The notes beneath the pieces are model-generated. The model saw only the letters and a program-made list of their open reading frames with translations. It made no database searches and had not been told where the DNA came from. Below are positions 8,290-15,784 of a stretch of 64,000 nt of DNA, piece by piece. How positions within the stretch are numbered: the stretch's first letter is position 1; each line of letters begins with the position of its first letter. The stretch comes from an uncultured Hyphomicrobiales bacterium. Lineage in GTDB: Bacteria; Pseudomonadota; Alphaproteobacteria; Rhizobiales; Beijerinckiaceae. Location of the stretch: contig CAINED010000067.1 of NCBI GenBank assembly GCA_903847605.1, positions 22,664 to 86,663 on the forward strand. Direction: 5' to 3'. Made by a program: the position numbers and the translations under genes.

Positions 8290-9618
8290 CTATTCGGCGG
8301 CCTGCATCGCGGGGACCGGCTTTGCAAACTTTCCCTTGGTCCAGCGCCAGGCGCGCTCGAGAAGACCGTGCTCGGCGATCCACTCGGAATAAGCGCGATA
8401 GTCCGGGTCGGCCATCAACTGCTTTTCCTCGCTCCTGGCGCGCAGATAATAGATGCAGTTGACCGCTGCCAGCAGAACGCAGGCGCGAAAGCCCGACGCC
8501 GCATCGATCTTCGACAGGAAAGGCAAGTACATCAGCCACCAGCTGAGGTTTTTGGACACATAGGCCGGGTGCTTGAAATAGCGGTAGGGGCCGTTGGTGA
8601 TGATTCCCCGGTCCGTGAGATTCGAAAAGCGAATCCCGAAAATGATCGTCGCGGATGCATAGAGGGCAGTCAGCGCCACGAGCAAAATGCCCCACACGAC
8701 GATTGCGACAGGATAGTCCGCGAGCCAGAAATGCCAATCGCCGCCGCCAATACGATAATTCAGAGCGCCACCGATAATGCCCGCTGCGAACGGGGGATAA
8801 CAAATCAGGGCGAACAACCACGCCTCCGCATAGGGATTGGCGCGGCGGATGTGCGAATCCAGCAAACGGAATGTCGCCAGATATCCGATCGTTCCGAACA
8901 CGACATCGATGGAGTAAAGCAGGCCGATGATGGCGAGGAACCATGCGACGGGCGACGCTGTAATTGCATTCCAGTTGAAATGGGCGAATGCCGACATGTT
9001 CTCAGGAACGATAGGCACCATGAACGCTAGGAAGAAACCCTTCACGGCCCATGCGCGCATATGATCCAGCAGCTTTTCCCGGTCCGTCTCATCGCGTCGG
9101 CCGCATATCCATGCGCCGAAATGCCAGAGCGCATCTTTGGGATCGCGCATGTGCATGTCGACATAATAGACGTAGATCAGCGCGAAGGCCGTCGCAGGAA
9201 GAGCGCAATGGTAGAGGATCAGATAGTAAAAGCCGAATTTCTTGATCGTGTAATTGGCGAGTACGAAATACAGAAAACAAATGATCACCCAGGTTACGAA
9301 CAGCCCAATCAATTTGACCTTGGTAGTCTCCATCGTTTCTTCGTGCGAGCGCGGTTTTGAAAAATCGAGGCCTGTGCTCGGGTTTTTCCAAACCTTTTCG
9401 ACGATGACCGACCATAAAACCATCGGCAGGAAAGTGGCCGTCAGGCTGATCAACGCCGCCGCTGCCAGCGGGAGCCTGAGATAGGCGATCACTGCGAGCG
9501 CGATCATGAGGCCGGCAAGGCCGACGACGCCGGTTGCGGCAGATACCGCCGATACCGGCGGTTCGCCTGCAGCGGCCGCCCGGTTCGCCGGCATACCGCC
9601 CTGATCGACTCTATCCAT
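8290..9618 (-). CDS. Polytopic membrane protein with ICMT/PEMT-like methyltransferase C-terminus
   Basis: The 442-residue protein has about ten hydrophobic segments. The C-terminal third carries RGIITNGPYRYFKHPAYVSK and a later YYLRARSEEKQLMADPDYRAYSEW. These match the RHPxYxG and E-x2-L-x6-Y-x2-Y patterns of isoprenylcysteine carboxyl methyltransferase and phospholipid N-methyltransferase folds. The N-terminal half has no family I recognise. The ATG at 9618 is preceded by TTGGAG. An apparent TTG start four codons upstream coincides with this Shine-Dalgarno and is rejected. A possible lipid or small-molecule methyltransferase; the substrate is unknown. Confidence 0.6.
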   Translation of the reverse strand: MDRVDQGGMPANRAAAAGEPPVSAVSAATGVVGLAGLMIALAVIAYLRLPLAAAALISLTATFLPMVLWSVIVEKVWKNPSTGLDFSKPRSHEETMETTKVKLIGLFVTWVIICFLYFVLANYTIKKFGFYYLILYHCALPATAFALIYVYYVDMHMRDPKDALWHFGAWICGRRDETDREKLLDHMRAWAVKGFFLAFMVPIVPENMSAFAHFNWNAITASPVAWFLAIIGLLYSIDVVFGTIGYLATFRLLDSHIRRANPYAEAWLFALICYPPFAAGIIGGALNYRIGGGDWHFWLADYPVAIVVWGILLVALTALYASATIIFGIRFSNLTDRGIITNGPYRYFKHPAYVSKNLSWWLMYLPFLSKIDAASGFRACVLLAAVNCIYYLRARSEEKQLMADPDYRAYSEWIAEHGLLERAWRWTKGKFAKPVPAMQAAE

Positions 9619-9932
9619 TGGGAACTCCAACGCCTTGCGCGATAATCGCGCGGAACGTTAGCGAACACCTGTGAAGAAAGAGTAATTTCGGGCAGCGCTG
9701 AGCTTCGTCAACTATACGTTAACCTGTTTCTTTTCAGCTTGATTACAATGACTTGTCGAGAGGGGCGCGGGCCCGCACGCCGCCGTTGATGCGCCAATTC
9801 GCCCCGCAATCGTAAAAGCCCGGCAGTTAGCCGGATTTTATCAATCCCTTCGAATTGCGATGCTGAACGCGTCCCGGGAAGGTCGTTCCTCTGTCCCGGG
9901 GGGCGTTCGAAAGCGCGACCAATATGGCGATA
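9619..9932. other. Intergenic region, 314 bp
   Basis: No coding sequence is supported. A perfect 15-nt palindrome (GCGCGATAATCGCGC, 9637-9651) lies 19 bp upstream of the methyltransferase-like gene and could be an operator or leader hairpin. A CCGGC-TAACT-GCCGG hairpin (9820-9834) followed on the minus strand by GCTTTTA could end the TPP-enzyme transcript. Two CCCGGG-containing stretches near 9872 and 9895 form no clear structure. Confidence 0.5.
9812..9834 (-). terminator. Weak terminator candidate after the TPP-enzyme gene
   Basis: On the minus strand, a 5-bp stem CCGGC/GCCGG with loop TAACT is followed by GCTTTTACG. It lies about 100 nt past the stop at 9933. The stem is short, so this is tentative. 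Confidence 0.3.
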
Positions 9933-11627
9933 TCACTTCACCATAACAGCGTTGATGATCGCCGTGCGCCCTGCCTTGTTCTCGGCGAGCGCGCCTTCGA
10001 AAGCCTTCTTCAGTTCGTCCGGCGTTTCCGCCTTGAAGCCCTTCAGACCATAGTGCGTGCCCAGTTCGTTATATTCCGGACCGGCGATATTGACGCCGTA
10101 ATGGAACTTCGTCGTGTCGGAGACGCCGCCTTCGTAATAGATGACATGTCCCTTGCGCATCGCTTCATATTTGGCGTTGTTGCAGACGACGATGGTGATC
10201 GGAATGTCGTAGGTCTTCGAGGCGCCGAGCGCCTGGATGATCGGGTTGTACAGAAACGAGCCGTCGCCCACAAAAAGCACGACGGGGCGATCCTGCGCCG
10301 CAAGTTTCGTGCCGAGCGCCGCTGCAATCCCCTGACCCAGCGCGCCGCCTGTGACGCGGAAGAAGCTCTGCGGCTCGTCGAGATTGAGATGCGGCCGCAT
10401 GACCGGCATATGCGTAATCGTCTCGTCGCAGACGACGGCATCCCGAGGAAGCGCCTGCGCCGCCGTCGCCGCCACTGAAACAGCGTCGAGCTTGCCGCTT
10501 TCAAGCGCTGCCTTCGCATCGCCGGCCAGTTTCGCGACATAGGCGTCATGCGTCGCCGTCCAGCGCTTGCGGCGTTCCTCGATCACGCCCTTGTCGGCAT
10601 CCTTGGCCGCTTCGATCAGCGCATTGATCGCGGCGGCGACATCGCCCTCGAGATACATGTCGGCGCTGAGCACCTGATAGGCGAATTGCATCTTGATCGG
10701 ATTCTCGCCGATCGAAACGATCTTGCCCGTGCCGAAACGTTTCGAGGGCGGATTCCAGGGCGTGCGTCCGCTCACCAACAGGATGAGATCGGAATCCTTG
10801 AGGTGATCGAAATTCGTGTAGCCCATCCACATCGGATGGTTGCGCGGAAAATTCGTGTAAACGCTGGCGCGGCCGTTGATCACAGGCGCGGCAAAGGTCT
10901 CGGCGAGTTTGACGAGCGCTCGGTAGGCGGCCGGATCGCGCCCCGCGGTCTCGACGACGATCACCGGATTCTTCGCCGCCTTCAGCAACTTTGCGACTTC
11001 GGCGACATCCTGCGGCAGCGGCGCGGTCTTCGGCGCGGGCGGCACGGGCTTCAGATCGTCCGGCTTCTTCCATTCGTGCAGCATCGCTTCGAGCGATACG
11101 TTGAGATAGACCGGGCCTTGCGGCACGCGCTGCGCCATTTCATGCGCGCGGGTGATCGTGTTGTAGAGCGTGGCGTGATTGGTGATCTGCGTCGACCACT
11201 TCACGATGGGATCGACGAATTTGTCCGCGCCGCCGACGCTGACACCGCCATACCATTGCGGTTCGACGTCGACTTCCGGATCCTCGCCGAAGGTCGTGGA
11301 CTCGCCGGACATCACCACCATCGGAATTTCCTGCTGCGTCGCCGACAGCATCGCCATGGAACCGTGCATGAGGCCGACGCCGGCATGAATGAGCACCGCC
11401 TGCGGCCTGCCGGTATAGGCCGTGTAGCCGAGCGCCATGTCGACGGCGACCGTTTCGTGCCAGCAATCGATGAACTTCGGACCGGCGTTCTTCTGAACGG
11501 TCTGGCGCGCCATCGCCTCCCACACAGGGCTCCATTCGGAGCCGGGCGAGGACATGATGTAGTCGACGCCCATGTTGCGGAACGCTTCGACGATCGCTTC
11601 GCCGCCATCGTGGAAATTGCGCTTCAT
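9933..11627 (-). CDS. Thiamine-diphosphate-dependent enzyme (acetolactate synthase/benzoylformate decarboxylase superfamily)
   Basis: The 564-residue protein has the three-domain TPP-enzyme layout. The N-terminal pyrimidine-binding domain has the activating Glu58 in FIDCWHETVAVDMALGY. The C-terminal pyrophosphate domain has VGDGSFLYN (GDG at 454-456) ending in CNN (482-484). It should decarboxylate or ligate 2-oxo acids in the cytoplasm. The start at 11627 follows GGGAGGATCAA; a longer open frame upstream is not used. It is divergent from an FAD monooxygenase across 161 bp holding a perfect palindrome. Whether it is a synthase, a decarboxylase or another type cannot be decided here. Confidence 0.88.
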   Translation of the reverse strand: MKRNFHDGGEAIVEAFRNMGVDYIMSSPGSEWSPVWEAMARQTVQKNAGPKFIDCWHETVAVDMALGYTAYTGRPQAVLIHAGVGLMHGSMAMLSATQQEIPMVVMSGESTTFGEDPEVDVEPQWYGGVSVGGADKFVDPIVKWSTQITNHATLYNTITRAHEMAQRVPQGPVYLNVSLEAMLHEWKKPDDLKPVPPAPKTAPLPQDVAEVAKLLKAAKNPVIVVETAGRDPAAYRALVKLAETFAAPVINGRASVYTNFPRNHPMWMGYTNFDHLKDSDLILLVSGRTPWNPPSKRFGTGKIVSIGENPIKMQFAYQVLSADMYLEGDVAAAINALIEAAKDADKGVIEERRKRWTATHDAYVAKLAGDAKAALESGKLDAVSVAATAAQALPRDAVVCDETITHMPVMRPHLNLDEPQSFFRVTGGALGQGIAAALGTKLAAQDRPVVLFVGDGSFLYNPIIQALGASKTYDIPITIVVCNNAKYEAMRKGHVIYYEGGVSDTTKFHYGVNIAGPEYNELGTHYGLKGFKAETPDELKKAFEGALAENKAGRTAIINAVMVK

Positions 11628-11692
11628 TTGATCCTCCCATTCGCGCGAGCTTGACGCCATTCGCGCTCGATTTTCCGGCGCGCACATTACAC

Positions 11693-11714
11693 GACTGGCG
11701 CGCGCGCGCCAGTC
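11693..11714. promoter_or_regulatory. Perfect 22-nt palindrome between divergent genes
   Basis: Arms GACTGGCG and CGCCAGTC flank a CGCGCG centre. The palindrome lies 66 bp upstream of the TPP-enzyme start and 75 bp upstream of the FAD-monooxygenase start. The position and perfect dyad suggest an operator that controls both genes (inference). No cognate regulator gene is adjacent. Confidence 0.45.
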
Positions 11715-11788
11715 TGCTGCACGACAGGTTGTATCGCCTTGCGAGCGACGAAGGCTCATGCCAGAACAACAAAAAGTCGGGGAGAGAA

Positions 11789-13039
11789 ATGGACATTCTG
11801 GTCGTGGGCGGCGGCATCGGCGGGCTGACCTTGGCCCTGCATCTGAAGGCGTCGGGCCTGTCCTGTCGCATTCATGTCAGCGAGGCGGTGTCCGAGTTCA
11901 AGCCTCTGGGTGTGGGCATCAATATGCTTCCCCATGCGATGCGCGAATTGAGCCAGCTCGGGCTCGCGACGGCGCTGCGCAAGGTCGGCGTCGAACCAAG
12001 AGAATTTGCCTACTTCACGCACCATGGTCAGTTTATCCTCAGCGAACCCTGCGGCCTGAATGCCGGATATGACTGGCCGCATTTTTCGATTCATCGCGGC
12101 GATCTCCACAAGGTTCTCTACGACGCGTTCGTCGAAAGAATTGGACCTTCATCCCTCACTTTCGGCGAACGCTGCATAGGCTTCGAACAGGATGGCGGCA
12201 GCGTGAGCGCCCAGTTTGTCGATGGCAACGGGCGATCGCTGCCGTCGCGACGCGCGGATATTCTCATCGCCTGCGATGGCATTCATTCAGCCGTTCGAAA
12301 GCAGCTTTATCCTCTCGAGGGCGAGCCTGTATTCCACGGCATCAACATGTGGCGTGGCGTGACCAGGGCAAAGCCGTTCCTGACAGGCGCCAGCATCACG
12401 CGCATCGGCGGTTTGTTCACAACGGGCAAGCTGCTTTTTTATCCGATCCGCAATAATATCGACGGCGATGGCAATCAGCTCATCAATTGGGTGGTCGAGT
12501 TTTTCTCGGACAAATACGAACCTGCCGACTGGAGCCGGCTCGGCGACGTCAACGAGGTGCTAGCGCATTTCGAAAGCTGGCGCTTTGACTGGTTCGATCC
12601 GCCAACCATCATGCGCAATGCAGATTTCGTTCTGACCTACCCGATGGTCGACCGCGATCCGATAGCGCAATGGACTTTTGACCGGGTCACGCTCCTTGGC
12701 GATGCGGCCCATCCGATGTATCCGCGCGGCGGCAACGGCGGTGCGCAATCCATCCTCGATGCAGCCGCCCTGACGCGCCACCTTGTCAAGGCCGCGTCGC
12801 CCCTCGAAGCCCTGCGCGCCTACGAGGCTGAAAGACTTGCGCCCACGCGCGCGATCGTATTGCAGAACCGGACCGCTCCGCCCGATCTCATCATCGATAC
12901 GGTCGAGCAGCGCGCCAACAAGCAGAAATTCGACCGGCTCGAGGATGTCATCAGCCGCGAGGAGCTGATGGCCATTTCGCAGAACTACCAGCAGGTGGCC
13001 GGCTGGGACCGCGCCAGCCTGAAAGCAAAGACGGTCTAA
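11789..13039 (+). CDS. FAD-dependent aromatic monooxygenase
   Basis: The 416-residue class A flavoprotein hydroxylase (PF01494 fold) shows the Rossmann motif GGGIGGLTLALHL at residues 7-19. It also has the DG motif ADILIACDGIHSAVRK and the second FAD motif GDAAHPMYPRGGNGG. The last is close to the salicylate hydroxylase/PhzS group. It would use NAD(P)H and O2 to hydroxylate an aromatic ring. The ATG at 11789 follows GGGGAGAGAA; the frame stays open upstream but that part overlaps the divergent promoter. It converges with a Bug receptor gene 12 bp downstream. The substrate is unknown. Confidence 0.9.
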   Translation: MDILVVGGGIGGLTLALHLKASGLSCRIHVSEAVSEFKPLGVGINMLPHAMRELSQLGLATALRKVGVEPREFAYFTHHGQFILSEPCGLNAGYDWPHFSIHRGDLHKVLYDAFVERIGPSSLTFGERCIGFEQDGGSVSAQFVDGNGRSLPSRRADILIACDGIHSAVRKQLYPLEGEPVFHGINMWRGVTRAKPFLTGASITRIGGLFTTGKLLFYPIRNNIDGDGNQLINWVVEFFSDKYEPADWSRLGDVNEVLAHFESWRFDWFDPPTIMRNADFVLTYPMVDRDPIAQWTFDRVTLLGDAAHPMYPRGGNGGAQSILDAAALTRHLVKAASPLEALRAYEAERLAPTRAIVLQNRTAPPDLIIDTVEQRANKQKFDRLEDVISREELMAISQNYQQVAGWDRASLKAKTV

Positions 13040-13051
13040 TCTGCCACTCCG

Positions 13052-14026
13052 CTAGTTGAGCTTCTTCAGTCCCAGCACCTTTGCCGCAGCTTCGACCTGC
13101 TCGATCTGCTTGTTGACCGAAGCGGCGAATTCTTCCGGGCCTCCGGGCGTGGCGACCTGTCCCGTCGCAGCGAGCTTTTCGGCGATATCGGGATTGGCCT
13201 TCACGATCTCGACAATGTCTGCGCCGATGCGCTTGCGAATATCCAGCGGAAGCGTCTTCGAACCGAAGAGGCCGACAAGGCCTTCGAGTTCAAGCGAGGG
13301 CACGCCGGCTTCCGCGGCCGTGGGAATATCAGGCAGCATGGGGGCTCTCGATGCGCCGCCCTGCAGCAAGACTTTCGCCTTGCCGCCCTGGGTCGCTGCG
13401 AGCAGCGTGGCAAAGGATGCATACATCACATTGAGACGCCCCTCGGCGAGATCGTTCGAACCCTGCACGATGTCGCGATAGGGCACCTTGGGCACGCTGA
13501 TCCGTTCGACCTTCAGGAACCCGTCGAAAAAGAACTCCGAAATGCCTTGCGGAACCGCTGAATTCAGCTTGCCGGGCTCTGCTCGCGCGCGTTCCACGAA
13601 TTCCTTCGCGCTGTTGATCTTCATTTCCGCCGGCACGGCCAGAGCCATGACCGTCGACGAGAAGCGCGCCACCGGCAGCAGATCGCGTTGCAGATCGTAG
13701 GGCAGCTTTTCGCGGGTATAGGGATGCACCGTGAAGGAACCGGTGCCCGCGAATATCATGACGTGATCGTCATTGGCGCCGAGAAAGGCGGAGATGGCGG
13801 TGAGGCCATCGGCCCCCGGTCTGTTCTCGACGACGACAGGTTTGCCCCAGCGTTGCGCAAGCTTGTCGGAGATCAGTCTCGCGCCGATGTCTGCGCCCGA
13901 GCCGGGCCCGAAGGGAATGATGAATTTGACGGCGCGTTGCGGCCAGGCCGTCTGCGCGCTGCTGTTCGTCGGCGAGAAAGCGAATGCAACGACAAGGGCG
14001 AGCGCAGTCAGAACGATGCGAGCCAT
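13052..14026 (-). CDS. Bug/TctC-family periplasmic receptor (1 of 10)
   Basis: This 324-residue tripartite tricarboxylate transporter receptor has a signal peptide ending near SSAQ (residues 1-25). The Bug fold markers are PQRAVKFIIPFGPGSGADIGAR and KPVVVENRPGADGLTA. The chosen ATG (14026) follows GGGAGGACCAATC. It lies 113 bp downstream of a flavin monooxygenase gene on the same strand, so the pair probably captures and oxidises one substrate. It lacks the shared C-terminal signature of the seven-gene array at 54.7-62.1 kb and belongs to a different branch. No TctBA is adjacent. Confidence 0.93.
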   Translation of the reverse strand: MARIVLTALALVVAFAFSPTNSSAQTAWPQRAVKFIIPFGPGSGADIGARLISDKLAQRWGKPVVVENRPGADGLTAISAFLGANDDHVMIFAGTGSFTVHPYTREKLPYDLQRDLLPVARFSSTVMALAVPAEMKINSAKEFVERARAEPGKLNSAVPQGISEFFFDGFLKVERISVPKVPYRDIVQGSNDLAEGRLNVMYASFATLLAATQGGKAKVLLQGGASRAPMLPDIPTAAEAGVPSLELEGLVGLFGSKTLPLDIRKRIGADIVEIVKANPDIAEKLAATGQVATPGGPEEFAASVNKQIEQVEAAAKVLGLKKLN

Positions 14027-14139
14027 GATTGGTCCTCCCGATTTTGCGGATCTTCGTCCGCTGGGCCTGTGGCCTGCGGCGATCTTGCCGCTTGTCGCCT
14101 TCCGCCGCAAGGCGAATGAAGCCGCGTTATGCGCCGCCC

Positions 14140-15510
14140 TCAGGCCTGCTGCGCTTCCTTCGGCATGTCCTGCTTTATCCGGACCGTTGGCCATGCAGGC
14201 CGCGCGATGCCGAGATTCTCGCGGAGTGTCTTGCCTTCATAGGCCCGGCGATAAAGGCCGCGTCTTTGCAGTTCCGGCATGATGAGATCGACGAAGCGCT
14301 GCAGGTCGCGCGGATAGAGCGGCGGCATCATGTTGAAACCGTCGCAGGCTTCTTCCTCGAACCATTGCTCCATGTGATCGACGACCTCTTTCGGTGTGCC
14401 GATGACGAGTCCATGCCCGCGCGCGCCAGCGAAATGCTTGTAGAGTTCGCGCAAGGTGATGCCCGGTCTTTTGGCAATCAGCTCGTTGACGAGCTGCGCC
14501 CGGCTGCCGCCACGCGGATTTTCCGGCATCACGGGAGCGGGATCGTCGGGATTGAACTTGGAGAGGTCGACGCCCATGCGGTTGGTCAGCATGGCGAGGC
14601 CCATCACGGGGTCGATGAGATCCTGCAGCTCGTCGAATTCCGCCTGCGCCTGCTCGCGGCTTTCCGCGACGAAGTAAGTAAGGCCCGGCATGATTTTCAG
14701 GCTGTCGCGATCACGGCCATAGGCGGGCATGCGGCGCTTCACGTCGGCATAGAAGGCCTGCGCATTTTCCAGATGCTGCTGGGCGGCGAAAACGACTTCC
14801 GCCGTCGCCGCAGCGAGTTCGCGGCCTTCGTCCGATGCGCCGGCCTGCACCATGACAGGCTCGCCCTGCGCGGAGGGCGGCACGATCAGCGGCCCGCGCA
14901 CTTTATAGAATTCGCCCGCGTGTTCGAGCACGAAAAGCTTTTCCGGATCGATGAAAAGACCGGAAGCCTTGTCGCGCACGAATGTATCGCCGCGCCACGA
15001 TTGCCAGAGACCGCGCACCACATGTGCGAATTCCCACGCCATCCTGTAGCGTTTCGATTTCTCGACATGCTCCGCATGGCCGAAACTTTGCGCCGTCGCG
15101 TCGTTGCCCGATGTAATGAGGTTCCAGCCCGCGCGTCCGCCGCTCGCAAGATCGAGCCCGGCATAGCGGCGGGCCAGCAGATAGGGCTGGTCGAATGTCG
15201 TCGTCGCCGTGCAGACGAGGCCGATATGTTGGGTATGCTGCGCAACGGTCGCCATAACCGTCATCGGCTCGATCCACGCGCCCGCCGCATCGTGGCTCAT
15301 CGCTTCCAGCGGTCCGCGCCAGAAGCTCAGCGCATCGGCCATGAAGAACATGTCGAAGAGGCCGCGTTCCGCGAGTTTCGCGAGATCGACGATGCGCTGC
15401 ACGTCGACATCGAAATCCGGAATGCCCTGGGGATGACGCCACGCCGCCATGTGCTGGCCGCCGCCCGGCCAATAGAACATGCCGAGCTTCATTGGCCCGC
15501 GCTTAGTCAT
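14140..15510 (-). CDS. NtaA/SnaA/DszA-family FMN-dependent monooxygenase
   Basis: The 456-residue luciferase-like flavoprotein uses FMNH2 from a separate reductase. Family-typical segments are MKLGMFYWPGGGQHMAAWR, ERGLFDMFFMAD, ATTTFDQPYLLARRYAGLD and SGGRAGWNLITSGNDATAQ. The last is highly characteristic of the DszA/NtaA group that cleaves C-S or C-N bonds or oxidises sulfones and aminopolycarboxylates. The ATG at 15510 follows GGGAGAGAACGCC. No FMN reductase is adjacent; one lies at 37.7 kb. It is co-directional with the Bug receptor downstream. Confidence 0.92.
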   Translation of the reverse strand: MTKRGPMKLGMFYWPGGGQHMAAWRHPQGIPDFDVDVQRIVDLAKLAERGLFDMFFMADALSFWRGPLEAMSHDAAGAWIEPMTVMATVAQHTQHIGLVCTATTTFDQPYLLARRYAGLDLASGGRAGWNLITSGNDATAQSFGHAEHVEKSKRYRMAWEFAHVVRGLWQSWRGDTFVRDKASGLFIDPEKLFVLEHAGEFYKVRGPLIVPPSAQGEPVMVQAGASDEGRELAAATAEVVFAAQQHLENAQAFYADVKRRMPAYGRDRDSLKIMPGLTYFVAESREQAQAEFDELQDLIDPVMGLAMLTNRMGVDLSKFNPDDPAPVMPENPRGGSRAQLVNELIAKRPGITLRELYKHFAGARGHGLVIGTPKEVVDHMEQWFEEEACDGFNMMPPLYPRDLQRFVDLIMPELQRRGLYRRAYEGKTLRENLGIARPAWPTVRIKQDMPKEAQQA

Positions 15511-15784
15511 GGCGTTCTCTCCCGTTCAAGGCCGATTGATTTGGCGCTCATCATCCATAAGTCCCGAAATACTTCCAGTGGATAATGAGCATTTCGCTTC
15601 GAAGCGCCCCCCGCATCCTGCCGCAATCGCCACAGGCGTGATTGCGAGATCGATGCCGAGGTTGGGAGAATCCTGTCGCCAGCCCCGGACGCCGAGTGAG
15701 CGCCGGGCACGGTCCGCCATATTGCGCAGCGCGCCAAATCCGGCCTAGTTTGCGGCGATTGCAACCCATGAATTGCCGGAACAC

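Noticed and set aside
9866..9889. Minus-strand EcfG-like promoter (GGAAC ... CGTT) before the methyltransferase-like gene
   Set aside because: The spacer is 15 bp, not 16-17, and the site is about 250 bp from the start codon.
14029..15585. Plus-strand open frame of 518 codons opposite the DszA-like monooxygenase
   Set aside because: It is antisense to a well-supported flavoprotein gene; the translation is His/Arg-rich and motif-free.
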